Position numbers and translations under genes: made by a program
From: Ralstonia sp. NFACC01
GTDB lineage: Bacteria > Pseudomonadota > Gammaproteobacteria > Burkholderiales > Burkholderiaceae
Assembly: GCF_900115545.1 (NCBI RefSeq)
Contig: NZ_FOWV01000002.1
Location: 186,001 to 250,000, forward strand
Length of the DNA stretch: 64,000 nt
Direction: 5' to 3'
Shown: piece after piece, positions 52,635 through 61,560 of the stretch
How the letters are laid out: every line of letters begins with the position of its first letter
Position numbering within the stretch: position 1 is the stretch's first letter
The notes under the pieces: model-generated
Seen by the model: the letters and a program-made list of their open reading frames with translations, nothing else
What the model was told of the DNA's origin: nothing
Databases searched by the model: none

Positions 52635-54053
52635 TTAGTAGCCCCACACCTGCATTTCATCCAGCGAGTAACCCCACTGCGTAGCGCGCTGCGTGCCGTA
52701 CATGCGCACATAGCGGCCGCTGCCCTTGAGGTTGGCCAGCGATGTGTGGCCCCACGAAGCGCCGCTCGAAGTCGAGTAGATGTTCGTCCACGTCACGCCG
52801 TCATTCGAGGTCTGGATGTAGTAGACCTTGGCGCCTGCGTCCCAATACAGGTCAACGCCGGTGATGGTGCGGGTCGAGCCCAGATCCACCATCAGCCATT
52901 GCGCGCCGGCAACGCCTTCCACCGAATCCCAGCGCGTGCTGGTGGTGTTGCCGTCAAATGCGTAGGCCGGGCCGAGGCTGGCGCTGTAGCTGGAGGACGC
53001 GCTGGCCGGCTTGCCCTGCGAGAGCAGCGTGACGGACTGTGCAGCAGCCGTCGGCGTGCCTGCGTAGTAGTTCGAGCCAAGCTTCGCCTTGGTCGTGTCC
53101 GAGTTCACACCAAATTGCGACAGGCTCCAGCGCTGGCCGGTGCTCGCATCGCCCAGGTAGAGCTGGTAGCCGCCGGCGCTCGTGGATGAGAAGAACACGT
53201 AGTTCGTGTTGTTCACGGGCGACGGGTCGGAGTTGTTGCTGTTGCAGTCGTTGAGCGTGAGCTGGTTGGGCGTGTCGCTCGGGTTGACCTTGGTGTAGAT
53301 CTGGTCGGCTTGGCTGGTGGCGTCGTGCCAGCGGGCATAGAAGACGGTGCCGTCGGCGCGCACGATCGGGTAGTACGTCGCCAGGCCTGCCGGTGTGTCG
53401 AACGCCACCTTGGTCGTGCTGCCCACGGTCTGCTTGTACAGGCCCATGCCCGAGCCGGTGCCCGTGGTGTAGTAGACGGCCGTGCCGTCCGGCGTCGCAA
53501 ACGGCATCGAGTTTTCCAGCGTCGGTGCCGTGCGCGTCAGATTCACCGTCGAGGTGAAGACGGGGCCCGAGCTGGTGTACGACAGCGCGGCCTGCATGAC
53601 ATCGCCGTTCTGCTTGAAGAACAGCGATTTTCCGTCGGTGCTGAACTTCGGGTCTTCATTGCGCGTCTGGCCGGTGCTGTTGGTCAGGTTGATCGGCATG
53701 CTGGTCGAACCGACTTGCCAGAAGAACACATTCCACGCGTTGTTGGTGATGCCCATGAAGGCGATCCACTTGCCGTCGGGGCTGAACACCGCATTCATCG
53801 GGTCCTGGATGCCCCAGGCTGCCTTCGACACCTGTTGCAGCGTGCGCGCCGAAAAGTCGTAGATGAAGATCTGGCTGGTGCCGTCGCCGTAGCTGACGTA
53901 GCTGTGATACGCGAGCTTGCCGGTCAAGCTGGCGGGGAACGTCGTGTTGGACTGCGTGGGCGGATTGGCAACGCAATTTGCCTGCACGCCGGTGGAGAAC
54001 AAACTGAGCGTAGCGCTGGCGACGAGGCCAAGAGAAATCAGAGTGGAACGCAT
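52635..54053 (-). CDS. Secreted beta-propeller protein with C-terminal discoidin (F5/8 type C) domain
   Basis: 472 residues; ATG at 54053 lies nine bases after AGGAAG. A signal peptide runs to about residue 26 (STGVQANCV). Residues 40-330 contain repeated TolB/WD40-like blades: VFSPDGKWIAFMGITN, KFSTDGKSLFFKQNG, FATPDGTAVYYTTG, PIVRADGTVFYARW. The C-terminal 130 residues form a discoidin domain (SLGPAYAFDGNTTSTRWDS, QWLMVDLGSTRTITGVDLYW, YVRMYGTQRATQWGYSLDEM), normally a carbohydrate- or matrix-binding module. It is probably exported and may bind glycans. Its partner is unknown. Confidence 0.86.
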   Translation of the reverse strand: MRSTLISLGLVASATLSLFSTGVQANCVANPPTQSNTTFPASLTGKLAYHSYVSYGDGTSQIFIYDFSARTLQQVSKAAWGIQDPMNAVFSPDGKWIAFMGITNNAWNVFFWQVGSTSMPINLTNSTGQTRNEDPKFSTDGKSLFFKQNGDVMQAALSYTSSGPVFTSTVNLTRTAPTLENSMPFATPDGTAVYYTTGTGSGMGLYKQTVGSTTKVAFDTPAGLATYYPIVRADGTVFYARWHDATSQADQIYTKVNPSDTPNQLTLNDCNSNNSDPSPVNNTNYVFFSSTSAGGYQLYLGDASTGQRWSLSQFGVNSDTTKAKLGSNYYAGTPTAAAQSVTLLSQGKPASASSSYSASLGPAYAFDGNTTSTRWDSVEGVAGAQWLMVDLGSTRTITGVDLYWDAGAKVYYIQTSNDGVTWTNIYSTSSGASWGHTSLANLKGSGRYVRMYGTQRATQWGYSLDEMQVWGY

Positions 54054-54996
54054 GAAACGGGACTTCCTATGCAAATGGGTCAGTGGGGCGGGGGCAGCCG
54101 CCGCATTAAGTCCACGTCACTTTTTTGAATTTGGGCAAAGCTCCGCCAATTCCGGGGCATCCGGATTTGAAAAAGCGCCACAAACCGGGGGAGTGACGAG
54201 GATGAAGACGCGCCAAAAAACCCTGTTGCTTCGTACCGTCGTGTTTCTTGTCGGGGTCTCGACTACATCGAGAGGGCGAGTCGCGGACCAGACTGTAAGG
54301 CTTTCGCTGACACTGCGAAACCCCAATAAGAAAGCCGTTCTTGCCCTAATTCTCTGCCGTGGTAGTGAATCGCCACATGTGCGTGTAAATCTGACACGTC
54401 AATTTTTTGCGACGTTGATCAAACTGCACGTGAAACGTCATTATTGTTATTTTTACTGCGACGTTTTGTCGCGTCACCGAGGTGCAATCCTTGCTGTGTG
54501 TCGCACCTCCGCATCACCGCAATGTGGCGTCGGCGCGCGCTTTGCGGCGTTGTCGGCACTGCAATCCGGCTATGCGCATGAAGATGCACCCGCGGCAGTG
54601 GAGGCAAGCGATGACGGAAGCCGACGATACGAATTCCGCCTACCCAGGCCCTGCAAGAAGGACGCGTCCCGTGGGGAGATGGCAATGCCGACGGCGACAT
54701 GCCGAACATAAATAGCAGATTTAAATAATGGGTGTGCTTTTGCGCAAAGCCATTTGGCTATCAGATAATTTATTGCTGTATTGCGTTATTCCAATATTCG
54801 AGAAAATCTACTAATTGCATGCGCTATGCGGGGCGCGCAATTCGTTTCGGATTATGTATAGTTCCGGCACGCCAACGACTGCCTCAGCAAAACGCAAGGC
54901 TGATCGCGCTTTTCGCCAAATTTGAATTGAGGGAAGCCGGTTAGCTGGAGTGGGCACCGGTATGGCGATTCAGCGCGTGTTTTGGAGGCCGATGGG
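54054..54996. promoter_or_regulatory. Long AT-rich non-coding stretch before the LuxR gene
   Basis: In 943 bases I find no convincing gene; open frames here have poor composition and no good ribosome site. AT-rich blocks lie at about 54300-54480 and 54715-54850, far below the 65% GC around them. Within 54392-54472 are several GACGT-type hexamers in both orientations (GACGTT at 54411 and 54460, AACGTC at 54434, ACGTCA at 54396) and a hairpin GCGAC-GTTTT-GTCGC at 54458-54472. This looks like a complex regulatory region, or a relic of acquired DNA, feeding the LuxR gene. Confidence 0.55.
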
Positions 54997-55749
54997 ATGG
55001 GCGTTCACAACCAATTGCCGCTTGGCTATGCAACATCCTGGCGTGCGGCATTGCTGCGCGAGCTGAATGCACTGCGCGACGCCGATGCTGTCATCCGTAG
55101 CCTGCAACCGGCGGTGACTCTGCTCGGCTTCGACTATTGCGCCTACGCCCTGCGTGCAGCGATTCCGATCACGCGCTTCAACACCATCTGCTGGAGCACC
55201 TACCCGGAACATTGGCGCGAGCACTACCGGGTGTGCGGCTACTTGGCTATCGACCCCGTGTTGCAGTTTGGTCAGCGCTGCGTCAAGCCAATGCTGTGGT
55301 CCAGCATCGCCACGGCAGACGCGCCGTTCTGGATGGACGCGCGCCGCCACGGGCTCAACCACGGGTGGTCGCACACCATTCGCGATCACACCGGCATCTT
55401 CGGTACCTTCAGCCTGGTGCGCCGCGCCACGCCCATCACCGAAGACGAACTGGCCGCGAGCGAGCCTGAAATGATCTGGCTGAGCCAGCGCGCACACGCC
55501 AGCATCGGCACGCTGATGGCCGAAAAGGTGTTGCCCGATGCCGCCACGCGCCTGAAAGAGATTGAACGGCGGACACTGCACTGGACGGCCGAAGGTAAGA
55601 CGGCGGCTGAAGTCGCGGCCATCCTGGAAATGACCGAGCGCAACGTGAACTTCCACATCCGCAACGCCATCACCAAGCTCAATGCCGCCAACAAGACGCA
55701 TGCCGTGGTAAAGGCCGCGTTGCTCGGGCTGATTCCCGCGATGCTGTAG
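54997..55749 (+). CDS. LuxR-family quorum-sensing regulator (SolR-like)
   Basis: 250 residues; ATG at 54997 with TTGGAGG eight bases upstream is preferred to the TTG at 54982. The autoinducer domain holds the typical aromatic/Asp set: ICWSTYPEHWREHYRVCGYL, then AIDPVLQFGQR and KPMLWSSIATA (Trp, Tyr, Asp-Pro and Trp of acyl-homoserine-lactone receptors). The LuxR HTH is LHWTAEGKTAAEVAAILEMT followed by ERNVNFHIRNAITKLNAANK. No luxI-type synthase is in the window, so this is an orphan (solo) receptor here; the partner could be elsewhere in the genome. Confidence 0.9.
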   Translation: MGVHNQLPLGYATSWRAALLRELNALRDADAVIRSLQPAVTLLGFDYCAYALRAAIPITRFNTICWSTYPEHWREHYRVCGYLAIDPVLQFGQRCVKPMLWSSIATADAPFWMDARRHGLNHGWSHTIRDHTGIFGTFSLVRRATPITEDELAASEPEMIWLSQRAHASIGTLMAEKVLPDAATRLKEIERRTLHWTAEGKTAAEVAAILEMTERNVNFHIRNAITKLNAANKTHAVVKAALLGLIPAML

Positions 55750-55765
55750 CGCAGGCGCAGAGATG

Positions 55766-57580
55766 TCAGGCCATGGCCCGCGCGGCAGGGGCGGGGTGCA
55801 TGGCTTCCAGATGGAAACCGTTATCGCTTTGCTTGGCGCGCCGCTTGGCCAGGGCGGCGGCGGTGCCGATGTCATCGCTGTTGTGCGCGGCGCCGGGGTG
55901 CACGTGCAGCGCGCCCACCGCCATCGTCACGAAGCGGAAGAACGCCGGCAGGCCCTTGCGGTCTTCCGCATGGATGCCGCCTGCCGCGCGGTCAGCCGGC
56001 GTATACATGGCAAGCGCGTTGGCGTTGAACGCCGTCATCGCCTGCGTGATGCGTGCGTGCCAGTCGGCGCTCTGGAACAGGATCAGGAAATCGTCGCCAC
56101 CCACATGGCCGAGAAAATCGCGCGTGGGCTCGCATGCGGTGGCCAGCACGGCGGCGGCCATCTTCAGCATCTCGTCGCCCTGCCAATAGCCGTACTGATC
56201 GTTGAAGGGCTTGAAGTGGTTCAGGTCCACGTAGCATGCATAGAATTCAGCGTGCGCTTCCAGCAAACGTTCAATGTGCAGGTTCAACGGAATGTTGCCC
56301 GGCAGGAATGTGAGCGGATTGGCGTAGCGTGCGGCCTCGATGCGGATTTCGGTCACGGTGCGCACCAGCTCTTCACCGGTGCCCAGGCCCAGGTAGCGGC
56401 CGTGCTCCGTGATGATGAAACCATCGGTCAGGTAGCGTTGGTCTTCGCTCATCAGCAGCGCCGACATGTCCTCCAGCGAGGCGGATTTTTCCACCAGCAC
56501 AGGCTGCCGGTTGGCAAACGCCAACGCCGGTTTCTTGCCGTACAGCTCGCGGTGATACGGCATCGCATAGCGGTCAATGAACGCGCGGCGTGCGATGAGC
56601 GCGAGCGGGCGTTCGCCTTCGTCGAGCAGCGCCACGGCGTGCAGATCGGGGTGGCGGTTGAACAGGTGCAGCACGTCGTCGTTGCTGCTGCGCAAGGGCA
56701 GCGTGGGAGCGACGCGCAGCAGCTTGCTGGCCGTGATGGCGCGCCAGCCCACGCGAACCGCCTGCGGAAACACCGCAATCTGCGAAGACTGCAGCACGCG
56801 GGCTGCCTGGCTCGACATGTCGCTCGCGGGTTTGTCCTGCGGGCGCGCAAGAAAGAAGCCCTGGCCGAAACGGATGCCCAGGTCGCGCACCACGCCCAGT
56901 TCGTCCTCGGTCTCCAGCCCTTCGGCAATGATGCTGGTCGCGCCGCCCTTGAGCGTCTGTTGCAGCGTGCGCGCCATGTCCAGCTTGGCCGGATGCTTGG
57001 CAATGTCACGCAGGAAATACTTGTCGAGCTTGATGAAGTCGGGCGTGAGTTCGATCAGCAGGTTCAGGTTGGCATTGCCGGTGCCGAAATCGTCCAGCGC
57101 GCATTGCAGGCCAAAGTCGCGTGCTACCGACAGCGCCTCGGCAAAGCTCGCCAGATCATCGATGGGCGTCTGCTCGGTCAGTTCGATGACGATGCGCGAG
57201 GGGTGCAGGTCGTGATCGGCAATCGCGTGCAGCAGGCGGGCGTGGTCTTGCAGCAACTGGCGCACGCCTTGCGCGCTGAAGTTCAGGAACAGCTTGCCCG
57301 GCAAGCGCATGGCCGAGAAATTGGCGATGGCCAGACGTGCGGCGGTGGTCTCCAGGGCAATCGTGCCTGCCGTGTCCGAGGCTGCGGCAAACAGGGCCGC
57401 CGGCGATTCCATGGCCGAGCCCACCGGCCCGCGTAGCAGGGCTTCGTAGCCGAGCACCTCGGTGGTGGACAGGCGGAAAATCGGTTGGAACACCGTGCGC
57501 AGCATCTCGGGCGCAATGCCCGCGGGCAAGGGAAGCGGTGAGAAAGTCATGACGTTGGCGGCAGACGCAAGATCGGACAT
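55766..57580 (-). CDS. EAL-CBS-GGDEF protein (cyclic-di-GMP turnover)
   Basis: 604 residues from MSDLASAANVM; another ATG at 57550 is possible, neither having a good ribosome site. The EAL domain comes first: VLGYEALLRGPVG, LFLNFSAQG, IVIELTEQTP, CALDDFGTGNANLNLL, FIKLDKYFL, IIAEGLETEDEL and FGQGFFLARP, all phosphodiesterase residues present. A CBS pair follows (NDDVLHLFNRHPDLHAVALL; DGFIITEHGRYLGLG). The GGDEF domain is last: ACYVDLNHFKPFNDQYGYWQ and FLGHVGGDDFLILF. GGDDF is a non-standard but often active form. The EAL part is probably the working enzyme, with GTP or CBS ligands as control. Convergent with luxR, 17 bp. Confidence 0.93.
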   Translation of the reverse strand: MSDLASAANVMTFSPLPLPAGIAPEMLRTVFQPIFRLSTTEVLGYEALLRGPVGSAMESPAALFAAASDTAGTIALETTAARLAIANFSAMRLPGKLFLNFSAQGVRQLLQDHARLLHAIADHDLHPSRIVIELTEQTPIDDLASFAEALSVARDFGLQCALDDFGTGNANLNLLIELTPDFIKLDKYFLRDIAKHPAKLDMARTLQQTLKGGATSIIAEGLETEDELGVVRDLGIRFGQGFFLARPQDKPASDMSSQAARVLQSSQIAVFPQAVRVGWRAITASKLLRVAPTLPLRSSNDDVLHLFNRHPDLHAVALLDEGERPLALIARRAFIDRYAMPYHRELYGKKPALAFANRQPVLVEKSASLEDMSALLMSEDQRYLTDGFIITEHGRYLGLGTGEELVRTVTEIRIEAARYANPLTFLPGNIPLNLHIERLLEAHAEFYACYVDLNHFKPFNDQYGYWQGDEMLKMAAAVLATACEPTRDFLGHVGGDDFLILFQSADWHARITQAMTAFNANALAMYTPADRAAGGIHAEDRKGLPAFFRFVTMAVGALHVHPGAAHNSDDIGTAAALAKRRAKQSDNGFHLEAMHPAPAARAMA

Positions 57581-57747
57581 TCCGCTATACGACCCGCTGA
57601 ACACAGAGTTGAATGAACTTTTTGTGACGCACGCAGCCGCGCGGGTTCGCGGGGCATGTTCCCCACCACAGAGGGGCCTGGTTCAGAATGCAGGATGCGC
57701 CTGCGTCTTCACGGGGCGCTGCCTATTGCCGTCCATTCACGCCGTGC

Positions 57748-57778
57748 TTGACCCTCACATTGTGTGAGGTCCTAGCCT
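57748..57778 (+). promoter_or_regulatory. MerR-type promoter with dyad in a 19-bp spacer
   Basis: A -35 (TTGACC, 57748-57753) and -10 (TAGCCT, 57773-57778) are separated by exactly 19 bp, and the spacer holds the palindrome CCTCACA-TTG-TGTGAGG (57753-57769). Over-long spacers with a central dyad are the hallmark of MerR-activated promoters, and this one lies 29 bp before a MerR gene. Confidence 0.75.
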
Positions 57779-57806
57779 GTGTCCAAGCCAGAAGACAGGA
57801 GCCACC

Positions 57807-58835
57807 ATGTTGTTGAAAGTGGGCGATCTCGCCAAACGCTGCGGCCTCTCGGTGCGCATGCTGCATCACTACGACACCATCGGCCTGCTCACGCCTTCGG
57901 CCCGCTCCGACAGCGGTTACCGGCTGTACGACAAGGCTGACGTCGCCCGCCTGCACAAGATCCAGGCGTTGCGGCGCTTCGGCATGTCGCTGGCCGATGT
58001 CGGGGCTTTCCTGGCCAATCCGGACATCCCCTTTACCACGATCGTGGAACGGCAGATCGCGATGCTCGATCAGCAGATCACGCAGGCCAGCGTGCTGCGC
58101 GATCGGCTGTCGCGGCTGCACGGCCAGCTCGTGCGCGAGGAGGAGCCCGAATTGACCGAGTGGCTCACAACCTTGGAATGGATGACCATGTACGACAAAT
58201 ATCTTTCGCAGGAAGAACGTGCCCGCGCCGAACGCATGGACGCCGATACGGCGCGTCATGAACGGTGGGCGGCGCTGGTGTCGACCGTGCAGGATGCGAT
58301 GACGCGCCAGGTGGCCTCACGCAGCAGCGAGGCGCAAGCGCTCGCCAAGCAATGGATGGCGCTGCTCGCGCAGGACGCGGCGCTGGACCCGGTCCTTACG
58401 GCCAAGCTGCACACGATGCACATCAACGAGCCGGCGTTGCAGGAGCGCACCGGAATCAGCCTGGAGATGCTCGACTTCATCATGGAGGCGGCCAACGAAA
58501 GCAAGCTGGCGATCTACGCGAAATATCTGTCGGCGCAAGAGCTGCAGTTCATGCGCGAGAACTTCGGCAAACGCGCCAACGAGTGGCCGACCCTGATTGC
58601 AGAGGTGCGGCAGCATCTGGCCAAGGGCACGCCGGCGCATGCGCCTGCCATGCAGCAGCTTGCGCGGCGTTGGATCGAATTGTTCCGCTCATATGCGGGA
58701 GACGATCCGCAGACGCAGGCGAAGGTGCGCCTGGCGATGGAGCGGGAGCCCGAACTATCCGCCAGCCCGTGGATGGGCCCGGACCTGATCGCGTATGTGC
58801 GCGAGGCGATGGAAGGTTTGAAGGCAGCAGCGTAA
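57807..58835 (+). CDS. MerR-family regulator, TipA-like
   Basis: 342 residues, far longer than typical metal-sensing MerR (about 140). The N-terminal winged helix is LLKVGDLAKRCGLSVRMLHH with YDTIGLLTPSARSDSGYRLY and a coiled coil to about residue 115. The remaining 225 residues form a helical effector region: LTTLEWMTMYDKYLSQEERA, then a repeated RARRWxxL-like theme (QALAKQWMALLAQDAAL and MQQLARRWIELFRSYAG), which is the TipAS antibiotic-binding arrangement. Such regulators bind bulky drugs and activate transport genes. No clear target is adjacent; the promoter upstream suggests self-regulation. Confidence 0.92.
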   Translation: MLLKVGDLAKRCGLSVRMLHHYDTIGLLTPSARSDSGYRLYDKADVARLHKIQALRRFGMSLADVGAFLANPDIPFTTIVERQIAMLDQQITQASVLRDRLSRLHGQLVREEEPELTEWLTTLEWMTMYDKYLSQEERARAERMDADTARHERWAALVSTVQDAMTRQVASRSSEAQALAKQWMALLAQDAALDPVLTAKLHTMHINEPALQERTGISLEMLDFIMEAANESKLAIYAKYLSAQELQFMRENFGKRANEWPTLIAEVRQHLAKGTPAHAPAMQQLARRWIELFRSYAGDDPQTQAKVRLAMEREPELSASPWMGPDLIAYVREAMEGLKAAA

Positions 58836-58938
58836 GCCGCCCGCTTGCGCAACCCGAGGCGTCTGCCGGTCACGCAGGCGCCTTAGGTGCGCGTTGCTGT
58901 GCGTGCAAGAGGCCACCATCAGGCGCCAGCGTCTGGGC

Positions 58939-59238
58939 TCACACGCCGCAGATCGAACAGTGCTTTCCGCCGCAGACATGGAGGACGCTGTTGCGGCGGC
59001 CGGAGCCCCCTGCGCTGCCTGGCCCGGTGATTGGTTTGCCCGCCAGTTGCTCATGCAGCGAACTGGGTTGCCAGCGTGAAACTGACTTCAATGCAACGCG
59101 CCCCCCGGTCGGCATTGGCGCGGCGGGTGTGTCTTCGTCGCAATAGGGGCAGGGTGTGGGCGCGTGCAGTTTCGCAGCCGGAATCAGCCGTTCGAAAATG
59201 CCGTCGCAAGCGGTACAGCGGATGTCGTATAGCGGCAT
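58939..59238 (-). CDS. fmdB: FmdB-type zinc-ribbon protein
   Basis: 99 residues. Zinc knuckles CTACDG (residues 8-11) and CPYCDE (about 30-33) come in the usual order with MPLYDIRCTACDGIFERLI at the start, which defines the FmdB family. The remaining polar C-terminus ends in a second Cys-rich pair (VCGGKHCSICGV). In Methylophilus FmdB was proposed to regulate formamidase expression. It is the last gene of the amide operon, 66 bp after the formamidase. Confidence 0.85.
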   Translation of the reverse strand: MPLYDIRCTACDGIFERLIPAAKLHAPTPCPYCDEDTPAAPMPTGGRVALKSVSRWQPSSLHEQLAGKPITGPGSAGGSGRRNSVLHVCGGKHCSICGV

Positions 59239-59304
59239 GAATGCCTCCGTTGCAGCGCCGGCCGTAGCGGTGCGGCCATGGCCGGCGCATATTGACCCTC
59301 AGCG

Positions 59305-60486
59305 TCAGTCGGGCTTGCGGCCCCAGTGCGACTTGTCGTTCAGCATGCCCTTGGGGGTGATGTCCTGATCGAAGATCGCCGTGGGAATCGACACCGTGCA
59401 GGCGCAGTTCGGGATGTCGACAATGCCGCCGATGCGTCCCTCCACCGGCGCAGCCGTCAGCAGCATGTAGGCCTGGCTGGCGGTGAAGCCGAAGTGCGTG
59501 AGGTAGTCGATGGCCTTCAGGCACGCTTGCCGATAGGCGACGGTGGCATCCAGATAGTAGTTGGTGCCGTTTTCTACGCTGATGCCCTCGAAGGTCAGCC
59601 ACTGGTCGTAGCGCGGCTTGACGGGGCTGGGCATGAAGATCGGCGCGCTCAGGTTGTACTTGGCCATGCCGCCCTTGATGAGGTCGAAGCCGACGCGCGT
59701 GGCGCCGTCCATTTCGATCGCACCGCAGAAGCCGATTTCGCCGTCGCCCTGGGAGAAATGCAGGTCGCCCATCGAGAAGCCGGCGCCCTTGACGTACACC
59801 GGGAAAAAAATGCGGGTGCCGATCGACAGGTCCTTGATGTCGGTGTTGCCGCCGTGCTCGCGTGGCGGCACCGTGCGCGCAGCCTCGCCTGCCATGCGAT
59901 CGAATTCCGCGCCGGAAACGCCGCGCAGCACTGCGGTGCGCGGGTCGGGCGGCTGGGCCAGGCCCTTGGCGGCCAGCGGTGCTTCGCGGCGGTTCCATTC
60001 GTCCAACAGTTCGCGGGAGGGCAGGCAGCCCATCAGCCCAGGGTGCGTCAGGCCGGCCAGCCGGACCCCGGGAATATGGCGTGACGTGGCATAGACGCCT
60101 TTCAAGTCCCAGATGGCCTTGTCGGCATCGGGAAAGTAATCGGCCAGGAAGCCGCCGCCGTTGGATTTTGCGAACACGCCAGAAAAGCCGATCGGCGTGA
60201 CGGGCTTGATGTCGAGCAGGTCCACCACCAGCAGGTCGCCCGGCTCCGCGCCTTCAATGTAGAAGGGCCCTGTGAGCGGATGCGCGCGCGTCAGGTCGAC
60301 ATTGCGCACGTCGTCGACCTTGTCGTCGTCGCGGATCTGAGCATCGAGAAAATCCAGCGATTCGATGATGATCTCTTCGCCGGGCTTGACCTTGGAAAGG
60401 AACGGGATGTCCGGATGCCAGCGGTTGTGGCCGAGTTCGGCCTGCTCTGCCAGCGGCTTGCCGGGCTGGATCTTGAAATGCTGCAT
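59305..60486 (-). CDS. fmdA: Formamidase (acetamidase/formamidase family)
   Basis: 393 residues. Family features: LGHNRWHPDIPFLSKVKPGE near the N-terminus, ESLDFLDAQIRDDD, GPFYIEGAEPGDLLVVDLLD, the metal-binding HPGLMGCLPSRELLDEWNRR and SMGDLHFSQGDGEIGFCGAI. It hydrolyses formamide to formate and ammonia in the cytoplasm. Twenty-six bp separate it from the amidase gene. The formate/ammonium products explain its presence with urea/amide uptake genes. Confidence 0.95.
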   Translation of the reverse strand: MQHFKIQPGKPLAEQAELGHNRWHPDIPFLSKVKPGEEIIIESLDFLDAQIRDDDKVDDVRNVDLTRAHPLTGPFYIEGAEPGDLLVVDLLDIKPVTPIGFSGVFAKSNGGGFLADYFPDADKAIWDLKGVYATSRHIPGVRLAGLTHPGLMGCLPSRELLDEWNRREAPLAAKGLAQPPDPRTAVLRGVSGAEFDRMAGEAARTVPPREHGGNTDIKDLSIGTRIFFPVYVKGAGFSMGDLHFSQGDGEIGFCGAIEMDGATRVGFDLIKGGMAKYNLSAPIFMPSPVKPRYDQWLTFEGISVENGTNYYLDATVAYRQACLKAIDYLTHFGFTASQAYMLLTAAPVEGRIGGIVDIPNCACTVSIPTAIFDQDITPKGMLNDKSHWGRKPD

Positions 60487-60512
60487 GGTGGTTTCTCCTC
60501 AGGGAAGTGGCG

Positions 60513-61535
60513 TCAGGCGTGGGGGATGCCATCGATGGGGCATTCGGGCGTGCCGGCGGTGCGGCGGGTGAGTGCCTCGACCTGCGCGCGCGCGGCGGCC
60601 GGATCGTTCACCCAGGTCTTGTAGAAATCGAATGGGCAGGCGGCCACGCCTTCCGGTGCTTCTCCGGAGTTGATGGTGCCGGTGTAGCCGCGGTGCAGCA
60701 GCTTATAAAGATGGTTTTGCGATTGCAGGTGCTTGCGCGCATCGCGGATCAGCCCGACCGACAGCTCGGCGTACTGGATGCCCATCTCTTCGGTGCCGCA
60801 TTCGCCCAGCGTGCGGCCGTCGAATCCAACGATGGCCGAGTGCCCGAAATACGAATACACGCCGTCGAAACCGGCCGCATTGGCGACCGCCACGTAGACG
60901 TTGTTCATCCACGCCATGGCTTTGGACACCATCACCTGCTGCTCTTTGGCCGGGTACATGTATCCCTGGCAGCGGACGATCAACTCAGCGCCCTTCATCG
61001 CGCAGTCGCGCCAGATCTCGGGGTAGTTGCCGTCGTCGCAGATGATCAGGCTGATCTTCAGGCCCTTGGGGCCTTCCGATACGTAGGTACAGCCGCCGGG
61101 GTACCACCCTTCGATGGGGCACCACGGCATGATCTTGCGGTACTTCTGCACGATTTCACCCTGGTCGTTCATCAGGATGAGCGTGTTGTAGGGCGCCTTG
61201 TTCGGGTGGTCTTCATGACGCTCGCCGGTGAGCGAAAACACGCCCCACACCTTCGCTTCGCGGCATGCCGCGGCAAAAATGGCGGTCTCGTCGCCGGGGA
61301 TGGTGGCCGCCGTCTCGTACATCTCGGCGGCGTCGTACATGATCCCGTGCGTGGAGTATTCGGGAAACACCACGAGGTCCAGCCCGGGCAGACCTTGCTT
61401 CATGCCGACCAGCATCCGGCCGATGTTGCGCGCGTTCTCCAGCACCTCGGCGCGCGTGTGCAGGCGCGGCATCTTGTAGTTGACGACGGCCACGCCAACG
61501 CAGTCCTGGCTGCTTGAAATGTCCCCGTGACGCAT
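60513..61535 (-). CDS. amiE: Aliphatic amidase
   Basis: 340 residues, close to the 346 of Pseudomonas AmiE, from an ATG preceded by AGGAGC. The nitrilase-fold catalytic set is intact: Glu in [17 protein letters not shown] (near residue 59), Lys in [17 protein letters not shown] (near 134) and Cys in [20 protein letters not shown] (near 166). It hydrolyses acetamide, propionamide and related short amides to acid and ammonia. The paralogous formamidase AmiF has very similar motifs, so substrate range is uncertain. It lies 25 bp after urtE. Confidence 0.92.
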   Translation of the reverse strand: MRHGDISSSQDCVGVAVVNYKMPRLHTRAEVLENARNIGRMLVGMKQGLPGLDLVVFPEYSTHGIMYDAAEMYETAATIPGDETAIFAAACREAKVWGVFSLTGERHEDHPNKAPYNTLILMNDQGEIVQKYRKIMPWCPIEGWYPGGCTYVSEGPKGLKISLIICDDGNYPEIWRDCAMKGAELIVRCQGYMYPAKEQQVMVSKAMAWMNNVYVAVANAAGFDGVYSYFGHSAIVGFDGRTLGECGTEEMGIQYAELSVGLIRDARKHLQSQNHLYKLLHRGYTGTINSGEAPEGVAACPFDFYKTWVNDPAAARAQVEALTRRTAGTPECPIDGIPHA

Positions 61536-61560
61536 GCTTGCTCCTATGGTGTGAGGTGGG

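Noticed and set aside
54200..54711. Possible + strand gene starting MKTRQKTLLLRTVVFLVG in the AT-rich gap
   Set aside because: A purine-rich stretch precedes the ATG, but composition turns unprotein-like after about 40 residues and no family resemblance is seen.
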